This document shows positions 29,490 to 41,279 of a stretch of DNA of 64,000 bases, piece by piece. The notes beneath the pieces are model-generated. The model was not told where the DNA came from. It searched no databases and worked only from the letters and a program-made list of their open reading frames with translations. This DNA comes from Tillus elongatus. Lineage: Eukaryota; Arthropoda; Insecta; Coleoptera; Cleridae. Location: NCBI GenBank assembly GCA_964006375.1, contig OZ023270.1, positions 74,651,891 through 74,715,890 of the forward strand, in the 5' to 3' direction. Each line of letters begins with the position of its first letter. The stretch's first letter is position 1. The position numbers and the translations under genes are program-made.

Positions 29490-30194
29490 GTATGGTGTTC
29501 CACAAGGAACGGTATTGGGTCCCATTCTTTCCAGCTTGTACATAAGTCATCTGTTTGACATTGAAACAAGTGGGGAAAATCATTAGCTACACAGATGACA
29601 CAGCGTTCTTATATTCTGAAGAAACTTGGCTTAGTTTGAAAAATGTAATACAGAAAAATGTTTAGGAAATAATGTATTACTGTAATGAAAAAAAATGAAC
29701 AATCAATTTTTGCAAAACCAACATTATGTTTTTCAGGCACTGAAAAATACGAACCAAATTATGATAAGATCGTAGTAGAAACACAGGACCGGGCTGTAGA
29801 AATTAAGGCGACAGATTCGGTGAAATACTTAGGAATAGAGATAGACTCTGGCTTGAGGTGGAACAGGCATACAGAAACGCTTAAGAAAAAACTCAGATCG
29901 CTAATACCAACATTTAAATCTTACAAAGATTTCGTTAGAAGGCGACAATTATTGATTATGTGTGACGCATTAGTTCAGCCCCTGTTAACATACGAAATAA
30001 TAGCCTTGGATGGAATTACGAAAATTTATTATACACAGCTAGAGATATTTCAGAAGTGGCTGATAAAGATAATCTTTAACAAGGAAATAATCCATCCTAC
30101 AGATCTTCTTTTTAGGGAGTCTATGAGTTTTGATTGCTGTCAACTCTTTTGCAGTTGCTTGATGTCCCATGTCTTCTCTACGCACTTGAATTGA
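29490..30194 (+). pseudogene. Non-LTR reverse transcriptase fragment
   Basis: Begins YGVPQGTVLGPILSSLYISH, then a degraded catalytic box reading YTDDTAFLYS (FADD expected), stops near 29660, and an open stretch 29685-30194 with VKYLGIEIDSGLRWNRH and LIMCDALVQPLLTYEIIALD. No endonuclease or 3' tail seen. The clade is unclear; DTA-x-LYS-x-ETW is common in several LINE groups. Confidence 0.75.
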
Positions 30195-30359
30195 AGGTTT
30201 AATCATCCATTGATTTTATAGACGACTGTATTAGTTTGCAAAGGAATCTGGGTTATATATTTGATTGGTGTTCTTATAATTGTTAAGCTTCAATGTAGAT
30301 AAGTGCTGTGTTGTTTCTTACAGCCGTCGGCATTCTATTGTTGAGTTTGATTATTCTTT

Positions 30360-30524
30360 TCAAGATACTATTTTGACAAGGAAACCTGTCTTTAGACCCC
30401 TCAGTGTTCTATTCGATAGCAAACTTAGTTTTAACTTGCATAGTCGGTAGGAGCATCACTCCGAATTTTAGGATTTGTAATAAGATCTACCAAAGATTTT
30501 GTTGATACACAAGCGCTAGAGGTG
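30360..30524 (+). pseudogene. Reverse transcriptase thumb, left part of a split copy
   Basis: Reads RPLSVLFDSKLSFN, then GASLRILGFVIRSTKDFVD and TQALEVLL, cut at about 30524 by the microsatellite-bearing repeat. The missing continuation (FDSLVRSRLEYASIVWSP) is at 33955, so the two pieces bracket that insertion. Confidence 0.7.
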
Positions 30525-30648
30525 CTTTTAGTGAATTTTCTTTAAAAAAATTCACTAATGAGATCTCGACTTTTGAATTTTAAAAAAATTTCTTCAAATG
30601 AGCGCTATTTAGGCCCTCTGGAACCCAAATCCGAAGTCGGTTTCAGAT

Positions 30649-30650
<2 letters not shown>

Positions 30651-30730
<80 letters not shown>
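30651..30730. repeat. (TA)n microsatellite
   Basis: About 40 TA units immediately left of the mariner insertion. Confidence 0.95.
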
Positions 30731-30733
<3 letters not shown>

Positions 30734-30737
30734 TATA

Positions 30738-32803
30738 CAGTGTGGAACAGCCAAATGGAATAAATTCGATAACGGATAAATGAGGGCGTGTTGGGAAAAA
30801 CGCTTGGACACGTCGATTTGTATTTTTAACTGCGCATATTTTTCAAGAAAAAAAAATTATATAGGGTGCGTCATGTGACAGTGGCCAATACCAACTTTCT
30901 TATTTTAAATACAAGCCCCTGTATATTATTAATTTTTTGGATTCTTCAGAAAATTCTAGACATAATTCATGTACAATGTCCTATACCTATCTTCAACTGT
31001 TTCGGAAATATTAAGTATTTTCAGATTTATTACAAAAATTAACATTAAAAATAGAAAATTATTTTATTTCACAAATTCGCTACATTGCATTCAATACTTA
31101 TTTCCCATTCAGCTCTTGATAATGAGAAAGTAAACAAAAACCATTCCTGCGTTTCTTTTTACTGATATGAAATGAAACAAAACAAAAACAGTTTTCTTTC
31201 TGTTCGTATAAAACTCGTAGCCTTAGCAACTTGTTGTCTGCCTGCATGACAGTAGTGATTAGTGTCAGTGCTATTGTCGTTTGAATTTCGTTAACTGTAC
31301 GTAATAATATCAGAAAAATGGTTCATTTAACAGAAATGCACAAAATAACCATTCTACAAATGATTGGTTATGGAGATAACACACGGACACAGATGGAAGT
31401 GTCTCGCTTATTTCACGAAAAATTTCCAAATTTGCCGCCTGTATCCCAAGGAACAATTAGCAAAATAGAAAAGCAGTTTCGCGAGCTTGGTCATGTGAGA
31501 CAGATAAAAAAAGTAGCTGCCAATGCAGTAAGTGATGATACGAAATTGGATATTACGCTTGAGTTTCAAGAAAACCCACATACTTCTGGTCGACAAGCAG
31601 CCCAACTATTCAACGTTAGCCACACAGCAATTTTTCGAACATTAAAGGAAAGTAAAATGCATCCTTATAAAATGATACCAACTCAGGAGCTCATGGAGGA
31701 CGATTTCGATAGGAGAACGTATTTTTGTGAACAAATGATGGCAATGTTAGATAACAATGTGATCCAATTAGAAGATGTTTTGTTTTCTGATGAGAGCACA
31801 TTTACACTTCACGGTCATGTTAATCGTCAAAATTGCCGCTATTGGTCTAATGAGAATCCTCATTGGATGAGAGAGGAACATACGCAATATCCTGAAAAAG
31901 TTAATGTTTGGGCAGGAATTGTTGGAAATCATATCGTAGGTCCCTTTTTCATTGATGGCAACTTGAATGGGGATAAATATTTAGAACTGCTCCAAAATAA
32001 TGTCGTGCCAACTTTGACAAACTTATATCCAGATCCAGCAAACCCACAAGTTCCTGCCAATAAAATATGGTTTCAGCAAGATGGAGCACCGCCCCATTAC
32101 CAAATCAATGTCCGGCAGTACCTGAACCAAATTTTTCCAAATCGGTGGATAGGGAGGCGCGGATCGATAGAATGGCCAGCACGATCTCCTGATCTGTCGC
32201 TATTAGACTACTTTTTGTGGGGATATGTCAAAAGTATTGTATACAAAACTAAGCCCCTCAACTTAGATGACTTAAAAAGACGAATCACGCTTGCGATTAG
32301 ATCAGTCACGCCTGAGATGTTGAGTAATGTTAGAAGACATTTCTATACCAGATTAGCATGTTGCCAAGATGTTCGTGGCGAGCATTTTGAACATTTACTA
32401 CATTGACATTAATTTTTTTTTGTTTTTTTAAATTATTAAGAAATAATCAGTATTTCTTATTAAAATTTGTGAAATAAAATAATTTTCTATTTTTAATGTT
32501 AATTTTTGTAATAAATCTGAAAATACTTAATATTTCCGAAACAGTTGAAGATAGGTATAGGACATTGTACATGAATTATGTCTAGAATTTTCTGAAGAAT
32601 CCAAAAAATTAATAATATACAGGGGCTTGTATTTAAAATAAGAAAGTTGGTATTGGCCACTGTCACATGACGCACCCTATATAAATTTTTTTTCTTGAAA
32701 AAGATGCGCAGTTAAAAATACAAATCGACGTGTCCAAGCGTTTTTCCCAACACGTCCTCATTTATCCGTTATCGAATTTATTCCATTTGGCTGTTCCACA
32801 CTG
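30738..32803 (+). mobile_element. Intact DD41D mariner with 340-bp TIRs
   Basis: Begins CAGTGTGGAACAGCC at 30738 and ends GGCTGTTCCACACTG at 32803, flanked by TA on both sides (30736-30737, 32804-32805). The inverted arms 30738-31077 and 32464-32803 are about 340 bp each with only about three differences. One uninterrupted transposase lies between them. All signs point to a recent insertion of a possibly active 2066-bp element. Confidence 0.97.
31318..32406 (+). CDS. Mariner transposase (DD41D)
   Basis: A 362-aa cut-and-paste transposase. The N-terminal paired-type helix-turn-helix region (about residues 5-120; ILQMIGYGDNTRTQMEVSR, TISKIEKQFRELGHV) is followed by the DDE/D catalytic domain: VLFSDESTF (first Asp), WFQQDGAPPHY (second Asp), SPDLSLLDYFLWG (third Asp). 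I count 41 residues between the second and third Asp, hence DD41D. The motif RWIGRRGSIEWPARSPD is typical of the insect Tc1/mariner group that includes DD41D families. The start ATG follows the left TIR by 240 bp; the stop TGA sits 57 bp before the right TIR. No frame breaks, length normal. It inserts at TA. Confidence 0.95.
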   Translation: MVHLTEMHKITILQMIGYGDNTRTQMEVSRLFHEKFPNLPPVSQGTISKIEKQFRELGHVRQIKKVAANAVSDDTKLDITLEFQENPHTSGRQAAQLFNVSHTAIFRTLKESKMHPYKMIPTQELMEDDFDRRTYFCEQMMAMLDNNVIQLEDVLFSDESTFTLHGHVNRQNCRYWSNENPHWMREEHTQYPEKVNVWAGIVGNHIVGPFFIDGNLNGDKYLELLQNNVVPTLTNLYPDPANPQVPANKIWFQQDGAPPHYQINVRQYLNQIFPNRWIGRRGSIEWPARSPDLSLLDYFLWGYVKSIVYKTKPLNLDDLKRRITLAIRSVTPEMLSNVRRHFYTRLACCQDVRGEHFEHLLH

Positions 32804-33954
32804 TATATTTATGTGTCACACCTATAACTAAAAAAAATAATGGACCGATTTTGATAAAATTAGGTGAGTACCTTCCTTTCGCGAGTGGCTTGGATAAGTT
32901 CATTAGCCAGGAAAATCCGCCGAGGTTTTCCCGGAAAATTTTGTGTTTTCTTTCAAAAAAAAAATCGAAAAAAATGTATATCTCCGGAATTAACAAAGTA
33001 AGGGGCAACGAAATTTGGTGCACGGGTTTATATCATTATAGGTAAGCTACCTACCGAAATTTAGCGCTGTAGGTTAAAGGACAAAAAAGTTACAGGCATT
33101 TAAAGAAAAATAAATTTGGGTTTTCCTCAAAACGTCAAAGTCGCGATTTTAAACGTCAAAATGGTTAATATTTAGGCAATGAACCTGAAATTAATATGAT
33201 CTATGGAAGGAAAATGTCTCAAGAATAATGTTTTGCAAAGCCTGAGCTCTTAGTTTCAATCGTCATTGTCCTTCATTTTACTAAAATATTCCCTGAAAAT
33301 TCATTTCAAATAGACCCTTTCTCTGATGCTTTAGCAGTAGTGTTGGCTGTAGAGTTTATCGTTTAATGGTATATCATTTTTGTCGAATTTTCGTAAAAAA
33401 TCATTAAAGCGCAATATATCAGTTATTATGCAAGTTACGAAAGAAAGTTGTATACATTAATTGTAGGGTGTCTTAAGCTACATCTTAAAAAATATTTCCA
33501 CAATTACAGGTGGGCCCATAAGTCATTGGTGATTCAAATTTTCTTTTTTTTTTAGTGAATTTTTTTTAATCGAACACGCCCTATGTAATTGCATTTTTGT
33601 ATTTTCCATCGAAATAGAATACATCTTTGTAAGAAAAGAAATTCGGGACGCAGCAAGTGCGTTATGGTAGCGAATTTTCATTAAATGCTTCAAATTTTGA
33701 ATCAATCTGCTATTAACCTATAAGGTTGACCAGAAAACCAGTTTTTTCGGGAACAATTTAAGTTTACTTTCGGTAATTTTTGTACATTTTCAAACAATAA
33801 AGTTATTTTGATGAAACATGGCACATTGTTTCTAATATGTAGATTATACTGGTAACCAAATTTGGTGCCTGCTTTCTTAAAAAAACATGTTTGCTATTAA
33901 AAACCTTTTTATGAAAATTTATTACCATAACGCACTTGCTGCGTCCAGAGTTTT

Positions 33955-34330
33955 TGATTCTCTAGTCAGAAGTAGACTAGAGTATGCATCAATTGTGTGG
34001 TCGCCTAACTATTACGTGCATGTCTTAAGGCTTGAGAAGGTGCAGCGGAGATTTTTTAAGTATCTTATGTTTAAACAGAGAGGCAGCTATTCTGAAATTG
34101 GCTATCCCCATGGTCTCTTGTTGTCCGTCACCGGTTATTGCTTGCTCGCTGCCAGGCGCAGCTAGTACATGCTGCTCTTTCTTTATAAGCTGCTAGATAA
34201 CGTTGTTGACTCACCTGCGGCTCTCTCTGTGTTGTCGCTGCATGTTCCTAGGTTTTTTTTAGTATCCCATCCTGTAAGTGGATTTTCTGTATGATGGTTG
34301 TCAGTAAATAAACAAATAAATAAATAAACT
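33955..34330 (+). pseudogene. Reverse transcriptase thumb, right part of the split copy, with (AAAT)n tail
   Basis: Resumes FDSLVRSRLEYASIVWSPNY and VQRRFFKYLMFKQRGSY, ends AARRS-stop, then a 3' UTR and a (AAAT)n tail at 34308-34328. Same element as 30360-30524 and the same tail type as the copy at 8085-9480. Confidence 0.8.
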
Positions 34331-34555
34331 CTTTGCGAAATGTTCGCTCATGTTTTCTTCAAGATGCTCTTATTTGCGGCCTCCGATAAGTCACGAATAC
34401 GCAACCAGAAATAGAGATGAAATGCATATGTACCCAAATGCGCAAAGACAATAGGACTGCGCAATTTTAGTTATTTGGGTCCCAAGATATTTATTTAACG
34501 AGGCGCTCAGACACTTGAAACAGACAAACCATGAGTGTCTCGCGACATTAAAATT

Positions 34556-34886
34556 TCAGTTGCATTGATCATACACACTTCGCAGAATATTTTAAGTATC
34601 GAAATAAAAGACCTCCCTGACGTGCTGTTTACACACAATCCTCCGAACTAACCTTCCTGACATCAGTTTACCTAATTAAAAGCTAAAAGGGGAAGAAAAA
34701 TGGACCCTGCCATTCATGTGAGCATAATGTACTTTTCTTTCCCATTTTTCCTTCTTTTAGCTTTTGATTAGGCAAACTGATGTCAGGGTAGGTCAGTTGG
34801 GAGGATTGTGTGTAAACAGCATGCCAGGGAGGTCGTTTATTTCGTTATTTAAAATATTCTGCGAATTGTGAATGATCAATGCAAGC
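34556..34886. repeat. Foldback element, arms of about 145 bp
   Basis: The left arm (TTGCATTGATCAT... to GGGGAAGAAAAATGG, 34556-34703) is the inverted copy of the right arm (34738-34886) at roughly 88 percent by eye, with a 35-bp centre. The outer part of the right arm overlaps the end of a coding-like frame (34793-35065). Confidence 0.85.
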
Positions 34887-35065
34887 AAGTTTTGTAAAGA
34901 TTCAGTTGTGTTAAAGAACTTTAATACAATATACTGCAGAAGAGGTCTCTTGTTTATAAGATTGGTATTGACATTTTCACATTCTTCATTATTAAAGCAC
35001 AATATTCTTCTATTGGAAACTGAATTTGCTATGTTTATTTTAGAACAATATAATTGCAACAGCAT
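34793..35065 (-). other. Unrecognised coding-like fragment next to the foldback
   Basis: The minus strand reads RRILCFNNEECENVNTNL, LLQYIVLKFFNTTESLQNL, SQNILNNEINDLPGML, then a stop. It looks like a piece of a real protein but no family is recognised. Its 3' portion is the part copied in inverted form by the foldback. Confidence 0.3.
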
Positions 35066-35259
35066 ACTTTTTATATGAGAGTAATTTCTATTTAGTTGGT
35101 CTGTAATTAATTTATTATTGTTAGGAAGTTCCTATTATTCTATTGATTTCAAAGTTTATATGTAAAAGATCTCCTATAGAGTATAGACCAAACCTAAACC
35201 ATAAACCTGATATACTAGTGGAGGGTATAAAAACGGAGCTATCAATAAGGGTATCGGTT

Positions 35260-35600
35260 TAATGTCGTTGATTGAAGATGGAAAATCATTAACTCATGGA
35301 TAGTTTACCTGCGTTGTTGAGTATTTAGTGGCGAAGCTTATTCTAAACAGTCGAACTTTTGAGGGTACGTGAACTAAACTCATACCACCAAATTTTACTG
35401 GAAGCGAGAGGTGTTTAACTGTTAACCAATGTTTTCTTGAAGCCCAAAAGAGTATTATAAGAATATCCTGTACTTTCAAAAAATAGTCCTCAGTGACTAG
35501 TAATACTTGCAAAATGTGCCAAAGGCAGGGAGCAATAATCTTTATGGATGTGTATGTTTGTTTATGTTGTAGCAACGTTTTGCTAATGGTCTTATAATAT
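35260..35600 (-). pseudogene. C-terminal fragment of a LINE-type ORF2
   Basis: The minus strand reads LWHILQVLLVTEDYFLKVQD, FWASRKHWLTVKHLSLPVKF, GGMSLVHVPSKVRLFRISF. The pattern LPVKxGGxxLxxVxxK is seen after the RT in L1/Tx1-type elements. Truncated on both sides. Confidence 0.55.
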
Positions 35601-35611
35601 TCTTAAGACTA

Positions 35612-38098
35612 CAGGCAACTGGGAGCAATATAAAACACATTATAACAAAGAGATAAGGAACGCTAAGAGGGAATCCTGAAGGAGGTTCTGAGGGGACATC
35701 ACTAATTTGCCCAGCAGCGCCAGAATCCACAGAATTCTCTCACGTGACCGTGACCAGGAACTGGGATCGATAAAACGACCAGATCATTCCTTTACGGAAA
35801 GAAACGTTAGAGCTCTTAGCACACACACACTTCTCAGATTGTCTGATCCTGAGCAATGAAGATGTCCTGCCAGCTGAGGGTCGATTTAAACGCCCTCAAA
35901 GGGAGGACTGGCGGGTTGCTCGGAGAATAGTTACAGCCTCGGCAGTGGAGTGTGCTGTGTAACATTTCCAGCCATTCAAGTTGCCAGGGGAGGATGGGGT
36001 GGTACCGGTCCTTCTACAAAATGGACTGGAGACTCTCCTGCCTTTCCTAATCAGGCTGTACAGAGCCAGTCTGGCCTGGAACTATATTCCATCCAGCTGG
36101 ACGGTGGTTTACATTCCCAAATTGAGACGTAAGGACCTCCTACCCACATCACTGACACCTCTGTGTTACATCATTCCTCCTGAAGGGATTGGAAAAAATA
36201 CTGGATGGACACATTAGGGGGAACATATTAGTCAACAACCCCCTAAATACCCACCAGTATGCCTACCAAACTGACAAATCTACTGAGTTAGCACTCAAGG
36301 TGGCAGTGGCTGCATTTCTCGACATCGAAGGAGCATTTAATAATGCATTACCTATCTCCCTCTACGAGGCCACTATCGCTAGAGGGGTGGAATCTACCAT
36401 TTGTGACTGGATCGGAAGCATGCTACACGGACCATTATTACCTAGTTGCGGGGGGAGGTGGTCAGCGTCGGGGTGTCCTCAGGGGGGAGTTCTATGCCCC
36501 CTGCTGTGGTCTCTCTTTGTGGACGATTTGCTGGCTATCCTCAGACTGTGGGAGGTTGAGGTGTACCTGTGGACATGCCGGAGAATTTGTGGAAACAAAT
36601 CCCCAGCAGATGTACTGGCTCTATGCAGTGGTTATCAGACCAATGATAACATATGGAGCCATAGTTTGGTGGCCTAAGGCACTTCGTGGTATCGCGAGGG
36701 CCAAACTGGCTCATCTACAGAGACAAGATTGTCTGATGATAACAGGAGCGATAAGCACTGCACCATCAGTCGCTCTGGAGGTCCTCCTTAATATTCCACC
36801 GTGAATATGGTTGGAGAGGGTGGTGAGGTGGACAACATACAGACTAAAACAAACGACCGACAGCATGCCGAAGGAAGTCAGTCTGGGAGGGTCCGGACTC
36901 CTCGATGACATTGAGGGTCACGGGATTCTGGGAATGGTCTCAGACTTGATGCCTACAAAGATCAGTAGAGATCTGTCCTCCCGGAAAGGGAGGACTGGGA
37001 GCGAAATCAAACAACCCTTTTGAGAGCCGATCTCTGCTGGTACTCTGACGGCTCCAAACCCAATATGGGAATAGGAGCCGGCGCATATGGGGGCAGCACC
37101 GATGCTAGACTATCAGCTAGCCTTGGCAAGTACGCAACCATACACCAGGCAGAAGTGTATGCCATCGAGATGTGTGCAAGGGAAAATACAAAAACCAGTG
37201 CACACACAAATCGATAAAGATATATGCAGATAGCCAAGCTGCAATAAAGGCTCTTGGTTCCTACCGGTGCAATTAAAAAATGGTATGAAGTTGTAAATCT
37301 GCCCTTAACGAACTGGGCAGCTGTAATGAGGTGTCGCTGGTCTGGATAGTGGGTCACTCGGACCATGATGGCAGTGTTGCGGCCGACGCGCTTGCCAGAA
37401 GTGGTGCCCAGAGAGACTTTGTCGGACCAGAACCGGTGCTGGAGATAACATCATGCACAGCAAAACGCACCTTAAAGACCTGGACAGAAAGAATGACAAT
37501 CCAGTATTGGCAAAATCTTCCAGGATTAGCTCACTTCATAAATGGTCTGTCTGAGTCAAGGGCTAAAAAACTTCTGGAGTTAAACAGACAACTGAGTACT
37601 CTAGTCGGCCTGTATACAGGACACTGCCGCTTGCGTCACCACATGCACCATATTGGAGTCGGTCAGGAGACTGAGTGCCGGCTGTGTATGGAGAGTGACG
37701 AGACAGCAGAGCACGTACTGTGTTCCTGTCCCTCGGTGGACAGGACTAGATACCTGCTCTTTGGCAAGATAAAGCTTGCTCCGGAAGATCTGTATCAACT
37801 TTCGCCCACAAAGATTATCGACCTCTGCAGGAGGCTGGCTTTGTTGGGCCAAATATAGACCATTAGGTGTGAGCCACAATAGACCTTATGGTCGCGGTGG
37901 AGGGACCGGTATGGCCCACTCACATACAAACCTAACCTATAATATTCTTGTACCATCTGCCCATGCAGAAGTATAAAAATATTTTTGTGAGAGGACTGTA
38001 AAGATAATATGTTGATTCCTTTATTAACTGTCCATTATTTGCAATTTGTTTTATTGTAATCATTGTCCAATAAACTGTTATTATTATTATAAGTCTTA
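35612..38098 (+). pseudogene. R1-like retrotransposon, family alpha copy 2
   Basis: Homologous to 12841-14702 and longer at the 5' side. It holds the endonuclease-RT linker (YNKEIRNAKRES, RDRDQELGSIKRPDHSF), RT fingers (PGEDGVVPVLLQNGLETLLP, YIPSSWTVVYIPK), [16 protein letters not shown] and [20 protein letters not shown]. The catalytic YADD block is missing: after LRLWEVEV the frame jumps to [10 protein letters not shown], a deletion of about 100 codons relative to copy 1. RNase H (VWIVGHSDHDGSVAADAL) and a zinc knuckle ([18 protein letters not shown]) follow to the stop at 37858, then a 240-bp 3' UTR with a (ATT)n tail near 38090. Several frame shifts. Inactive. Confidence 0.9.
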
Positions 38099-40630
38099 TG
38101 CAGATTCACCACTATAACACATTCGCTGTGTCCTGAAATTTTGTTTCCATTGATTGATAAAATAAACTGAAAATAAATAAAACTACACGAATATTTATTA
38201 TTTATTTATTATGTACGTTACAATATAACATATATGTTGCTATAGTATTCATACACCATACGCATTTAATTTAAATCATTAACAATAAAAAAATGACAAT
38301 CTAACCTACAGTTTGAAAAAGATGCATGTCATTTTAAGAATATATAAAATTCTCAATGACTGTACACGCAATATGCGATAAAACTTAAACACTGCGCCAT
38401 ATTAGAATAAATTTGTGCTCGACCACGGGAACGCCGTTATTCCGACGTGTTCGAAACAATAGAGTTCCAATGGCCGCCGTAAATCTAGACAGCTTGGAGA
38501 ACGAAAACAGAATGCTACAATGCGCTTTTGTGCCCATAATTAACTTGAACTCATAGCAGTTTTATTACAGTTGAGACAATAAAATTTATGAATAATATTT
38601 ATATTTATGTTCTGTGACATGACTTACAATATAAATATAAAAACATTCGCGCAGGCTACACAAGATATTACTAGCCTAAAAGAAATACTTAGTATTTTTC
38701 TAGGTTAGGTGGTATTTGATATATAAAAAATGTTGGCAACAATGATTTGAATCAACCTGCCGTACCTTCTGTCCTAGTCACATTCACATTATAAAAAAGG
38801 AGACACAGAAAGCACGACAAGTCAATGGCTATGTATATATGATACACTTTGAGCCTATACCCTCGCAGAGAAATGTCACGTTCTCGTGCACTTAATACAG
38901 TTAGATAAATCCACCACATAGACATAACCTATTCAAAACAAAACCCAACAACCATACCGTGTCTCATGAGCCCCCATTTGCCCTCATCGACCTCACACCC
39001 ACACTATTAATAAATAATTTAAAACAAACACGACGAACTCATACCACCTCTGTACCTCCATCGACCTCCGTGCAAAGAAAAGGAATCAAAATGCAAATGA
39101 TTCGGAAGCCGAACGAGATCCGGGCGTATGAACAAAAACGGTCTGTGCAATTAAAAATAAACACAAGTGAACTTTTGGCTTATAAAACTGTTTGTTAATT
39201 ACATAACACACTTCACATTCAATCATGACAAGCAAAAGCTAGTTTTTTATTATATCGTAAATTGTTTATTTTTCATTTTATTTAATTTTAATGAAAAGAT
39301 AATGATATTACTATAAAAATGTATCGAACAAAAACAAGGAACTTAATTATGTACAAGGTGATGACATTTTTTTTAAATAACCAACTGATGAACTTAACAT
39401 AAACTAAGACTATTCTGAGTAACAAAAATATATAAAAAATGAGGTGAGATTTGTATGAGACAACGAAAATGATAATAATGGAACACTGTTTTCAACAGGT
39501 CATCAGTTAGAGGCAGTATCTCAAAAAACTGTTTGATTCTTTTTTTTTTACAACCTGCCAATTCTCATATCTAACACTGGTTACGTCACAGGTTTTCAAC
39601 TATTTTTTTGGTACAGTGTGACGCATCTTTTGACGGACATCGATTTTTTTTAGGTTATGGCACATGGTTTATATTTATTTTTGGTAAAACAAGACGACTA
39701 GCATATGCCATTTTAGTATTGTAGAATCTGTAGTATTTAACCTATTAGACCCCATTATAAAAAGCATTTTACATGATTTTTTTATCAACTTTTCAAACTA
39801 AAAGCTACAATTAGAAAAACTGACTAGGTAAAAGTTTTATTTATTTATCTGAAAAAGGAGTAGAAAAGTGACTATTATGAGACAGTCCGTGACCTATAAC
39901 CGAACAATTCACAAAAATGCTACTTTATAATGAAGAGGTATGCTCTGCTAAAACATTGGTCTCTTTTTGTACTTTTATCTATAGAAAGTTAACTCTGGAG
40001 AGACATCCAAAAAACCTGACAAGACTCATCAAGCATACATACAGATTTTTCAGTTGTTTTTCTTCTCACCCACATCACATAATCATTACCTACACTATCA
40101 AGAATCTCAGTAACCGTTGAAAGAAAATAAAATATATGAAATAAACAGAAACAAAAGAATAATCAACTAAAAATACTGTTTATTTAAAATTCTCACAATT
40201 ACTTATTACTTAATAAATACAAGCATTGTAGAATAAAAATAAATTTTTTGGAACAAATCACACTAATAAAGAAAAAAATAATATACAATAACCTAACAAA
40301 AGGCGAAGAAATAAAATAAAGACAAAAGATATACATCACAAGCAGCATACAAAAAACGTGAAAATACAAAAATATACTATATATCATATCCGTACAAGCA
40401 GAACGTTGGATAAAAGTTTATACACAGTTCATCTTTGTTTTTTATTTCATTTTTCATTTATGATAAATAACAATAACGAAACTTTTTGTTAAATGCATAA
40501 AACGTGTTTTAATGAGATAAAAAGAGATTGAGAGAGATATAGAGGAAATAGGACAGGATAGGAGTGTTGCCACTTCGTAATGTGATGCAGGTGAGATGTG
40601 AGATAGTGTTGTGACTGGCAACGCTGTCTT
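38099..40630. other. AT-rich region downstream of Gbeta, nothing recognised
   Basis: Likely includes the Gbeta 3' UTR (minus strand, below 40631); TTTATT at about 40441 is a possible minus-strand AATAAA. A piece at 38105-38140 (ACCACTATAACACATTCGCT) resembles the terminal block of the microsatellite-bearing family. Open frames at 38959 and 39917 have no recognisable content. Confidence 0.4.
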
Positions 40631-40737
40631 TTAATTCCATATGCGTAGGAAGCTGTCCCACGAACCTGTTCCTACTGCCATACCGTTCTCTGTCACACCT
40701 AAACAGCTTACGCGGTTATCATGACCTGCTAATATTC
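40631..40737 (-). CDS. Gbeta13F: G-protein beta subunit, last exon
   Basis: 107 nt after acceptor TTTTACAG. It encodes the seventh WD repeat, [19 protein letters not shown] and [14 protein letters not shown], then TAA. The terminal FLRIWN is the invariant Gbeta C-terminus. It completes the Gly codon left open by the exon at 50439 (phase 1). This is the downstream end of the gene. Confidence 0.95.
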
Positions 40738-41067
40738 CTGTAAAATAAGAAAAATAAGGGTTAATATAAAACTTAATGAATAAAAAAAATATTAAAAAAA
40801 TGGGTGGCCAAATTATTAGAAACACTTCGAGTTTTGAAGGTATCATCAATTTAAACGTGGATATAGGCAACTGCTGTTATAGATTGTTGCAAAACAAGTT
40901 GCCTACTCCATATGTATTCATTTAAGGGGGAAAAGTAGTTGATTCTGCAAAAAACAGTTAGAGATGCTGCATTAGAATGTCATTTACGTTCCAGTGAATG
41001 GTTGTGATATTAATGAAAGTGATTTAAGAGATTTTCTTGTGATTTTGAAAGACATTTTAGTGTAACT
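40738..41067. other. Start of the last Gbeta intron, no feature
   Basis: AT-rich; nothing recognised. Confidence 0.35.
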
Positions 41068-41186
41068 CCATTTGAGTGAATTTTTATTTTAAAAAATTCA
41101 TATATCGATGGCGAGACTTTGCAAATTTTTTTTTCAAATGAGCGCGAACTAAGACCCCGACTATCTGAGGTCAGTTGTTTCAAATT

Positions 41187-41279
<93 letters not shown>

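Larger units (their letters stand above)
30525..33955 (+). mobile_element. Full-length copy of the microsatellite-bearing repeat family, itself hit by a mariner
   Basis: Inserted in an RT coding frame, so its ends can be placed at about 30525 and 33955. Order: hairpin TTAGTGAATTTT/AAAATTCACTAA (30530-30565), arm (CAAATGAGCGC, TTAGGCCCTCTGGAACCC), (TA)n 30651-30730, mariner 30738-32803, second arm (AATGGACCGATTTTGATAAA, GGCTTGGATAAGTTCATTAG, CGAGGTTTTCCCGGAAAATT), a further 0.8 kb, and a terminal inverted pair around CGCAGCAAGTGCGTTATGG (33655 and 33915). Without the mariner it is about 1.36 kb. No coding capacity. The hairpin, microsatellite core and subterminal inverted repeats recall non-autonomous Helentron/HINE or other microsatellite-carrying elements; this class assignment is inference. 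Confidence 0.7.

Noticed and set aside
39917..40120. 67-codon frame near the Gbeta 3' end
   Set aside because: No recognisable content, AT-rich, antisense to the probable Gbeta 3' UTR.
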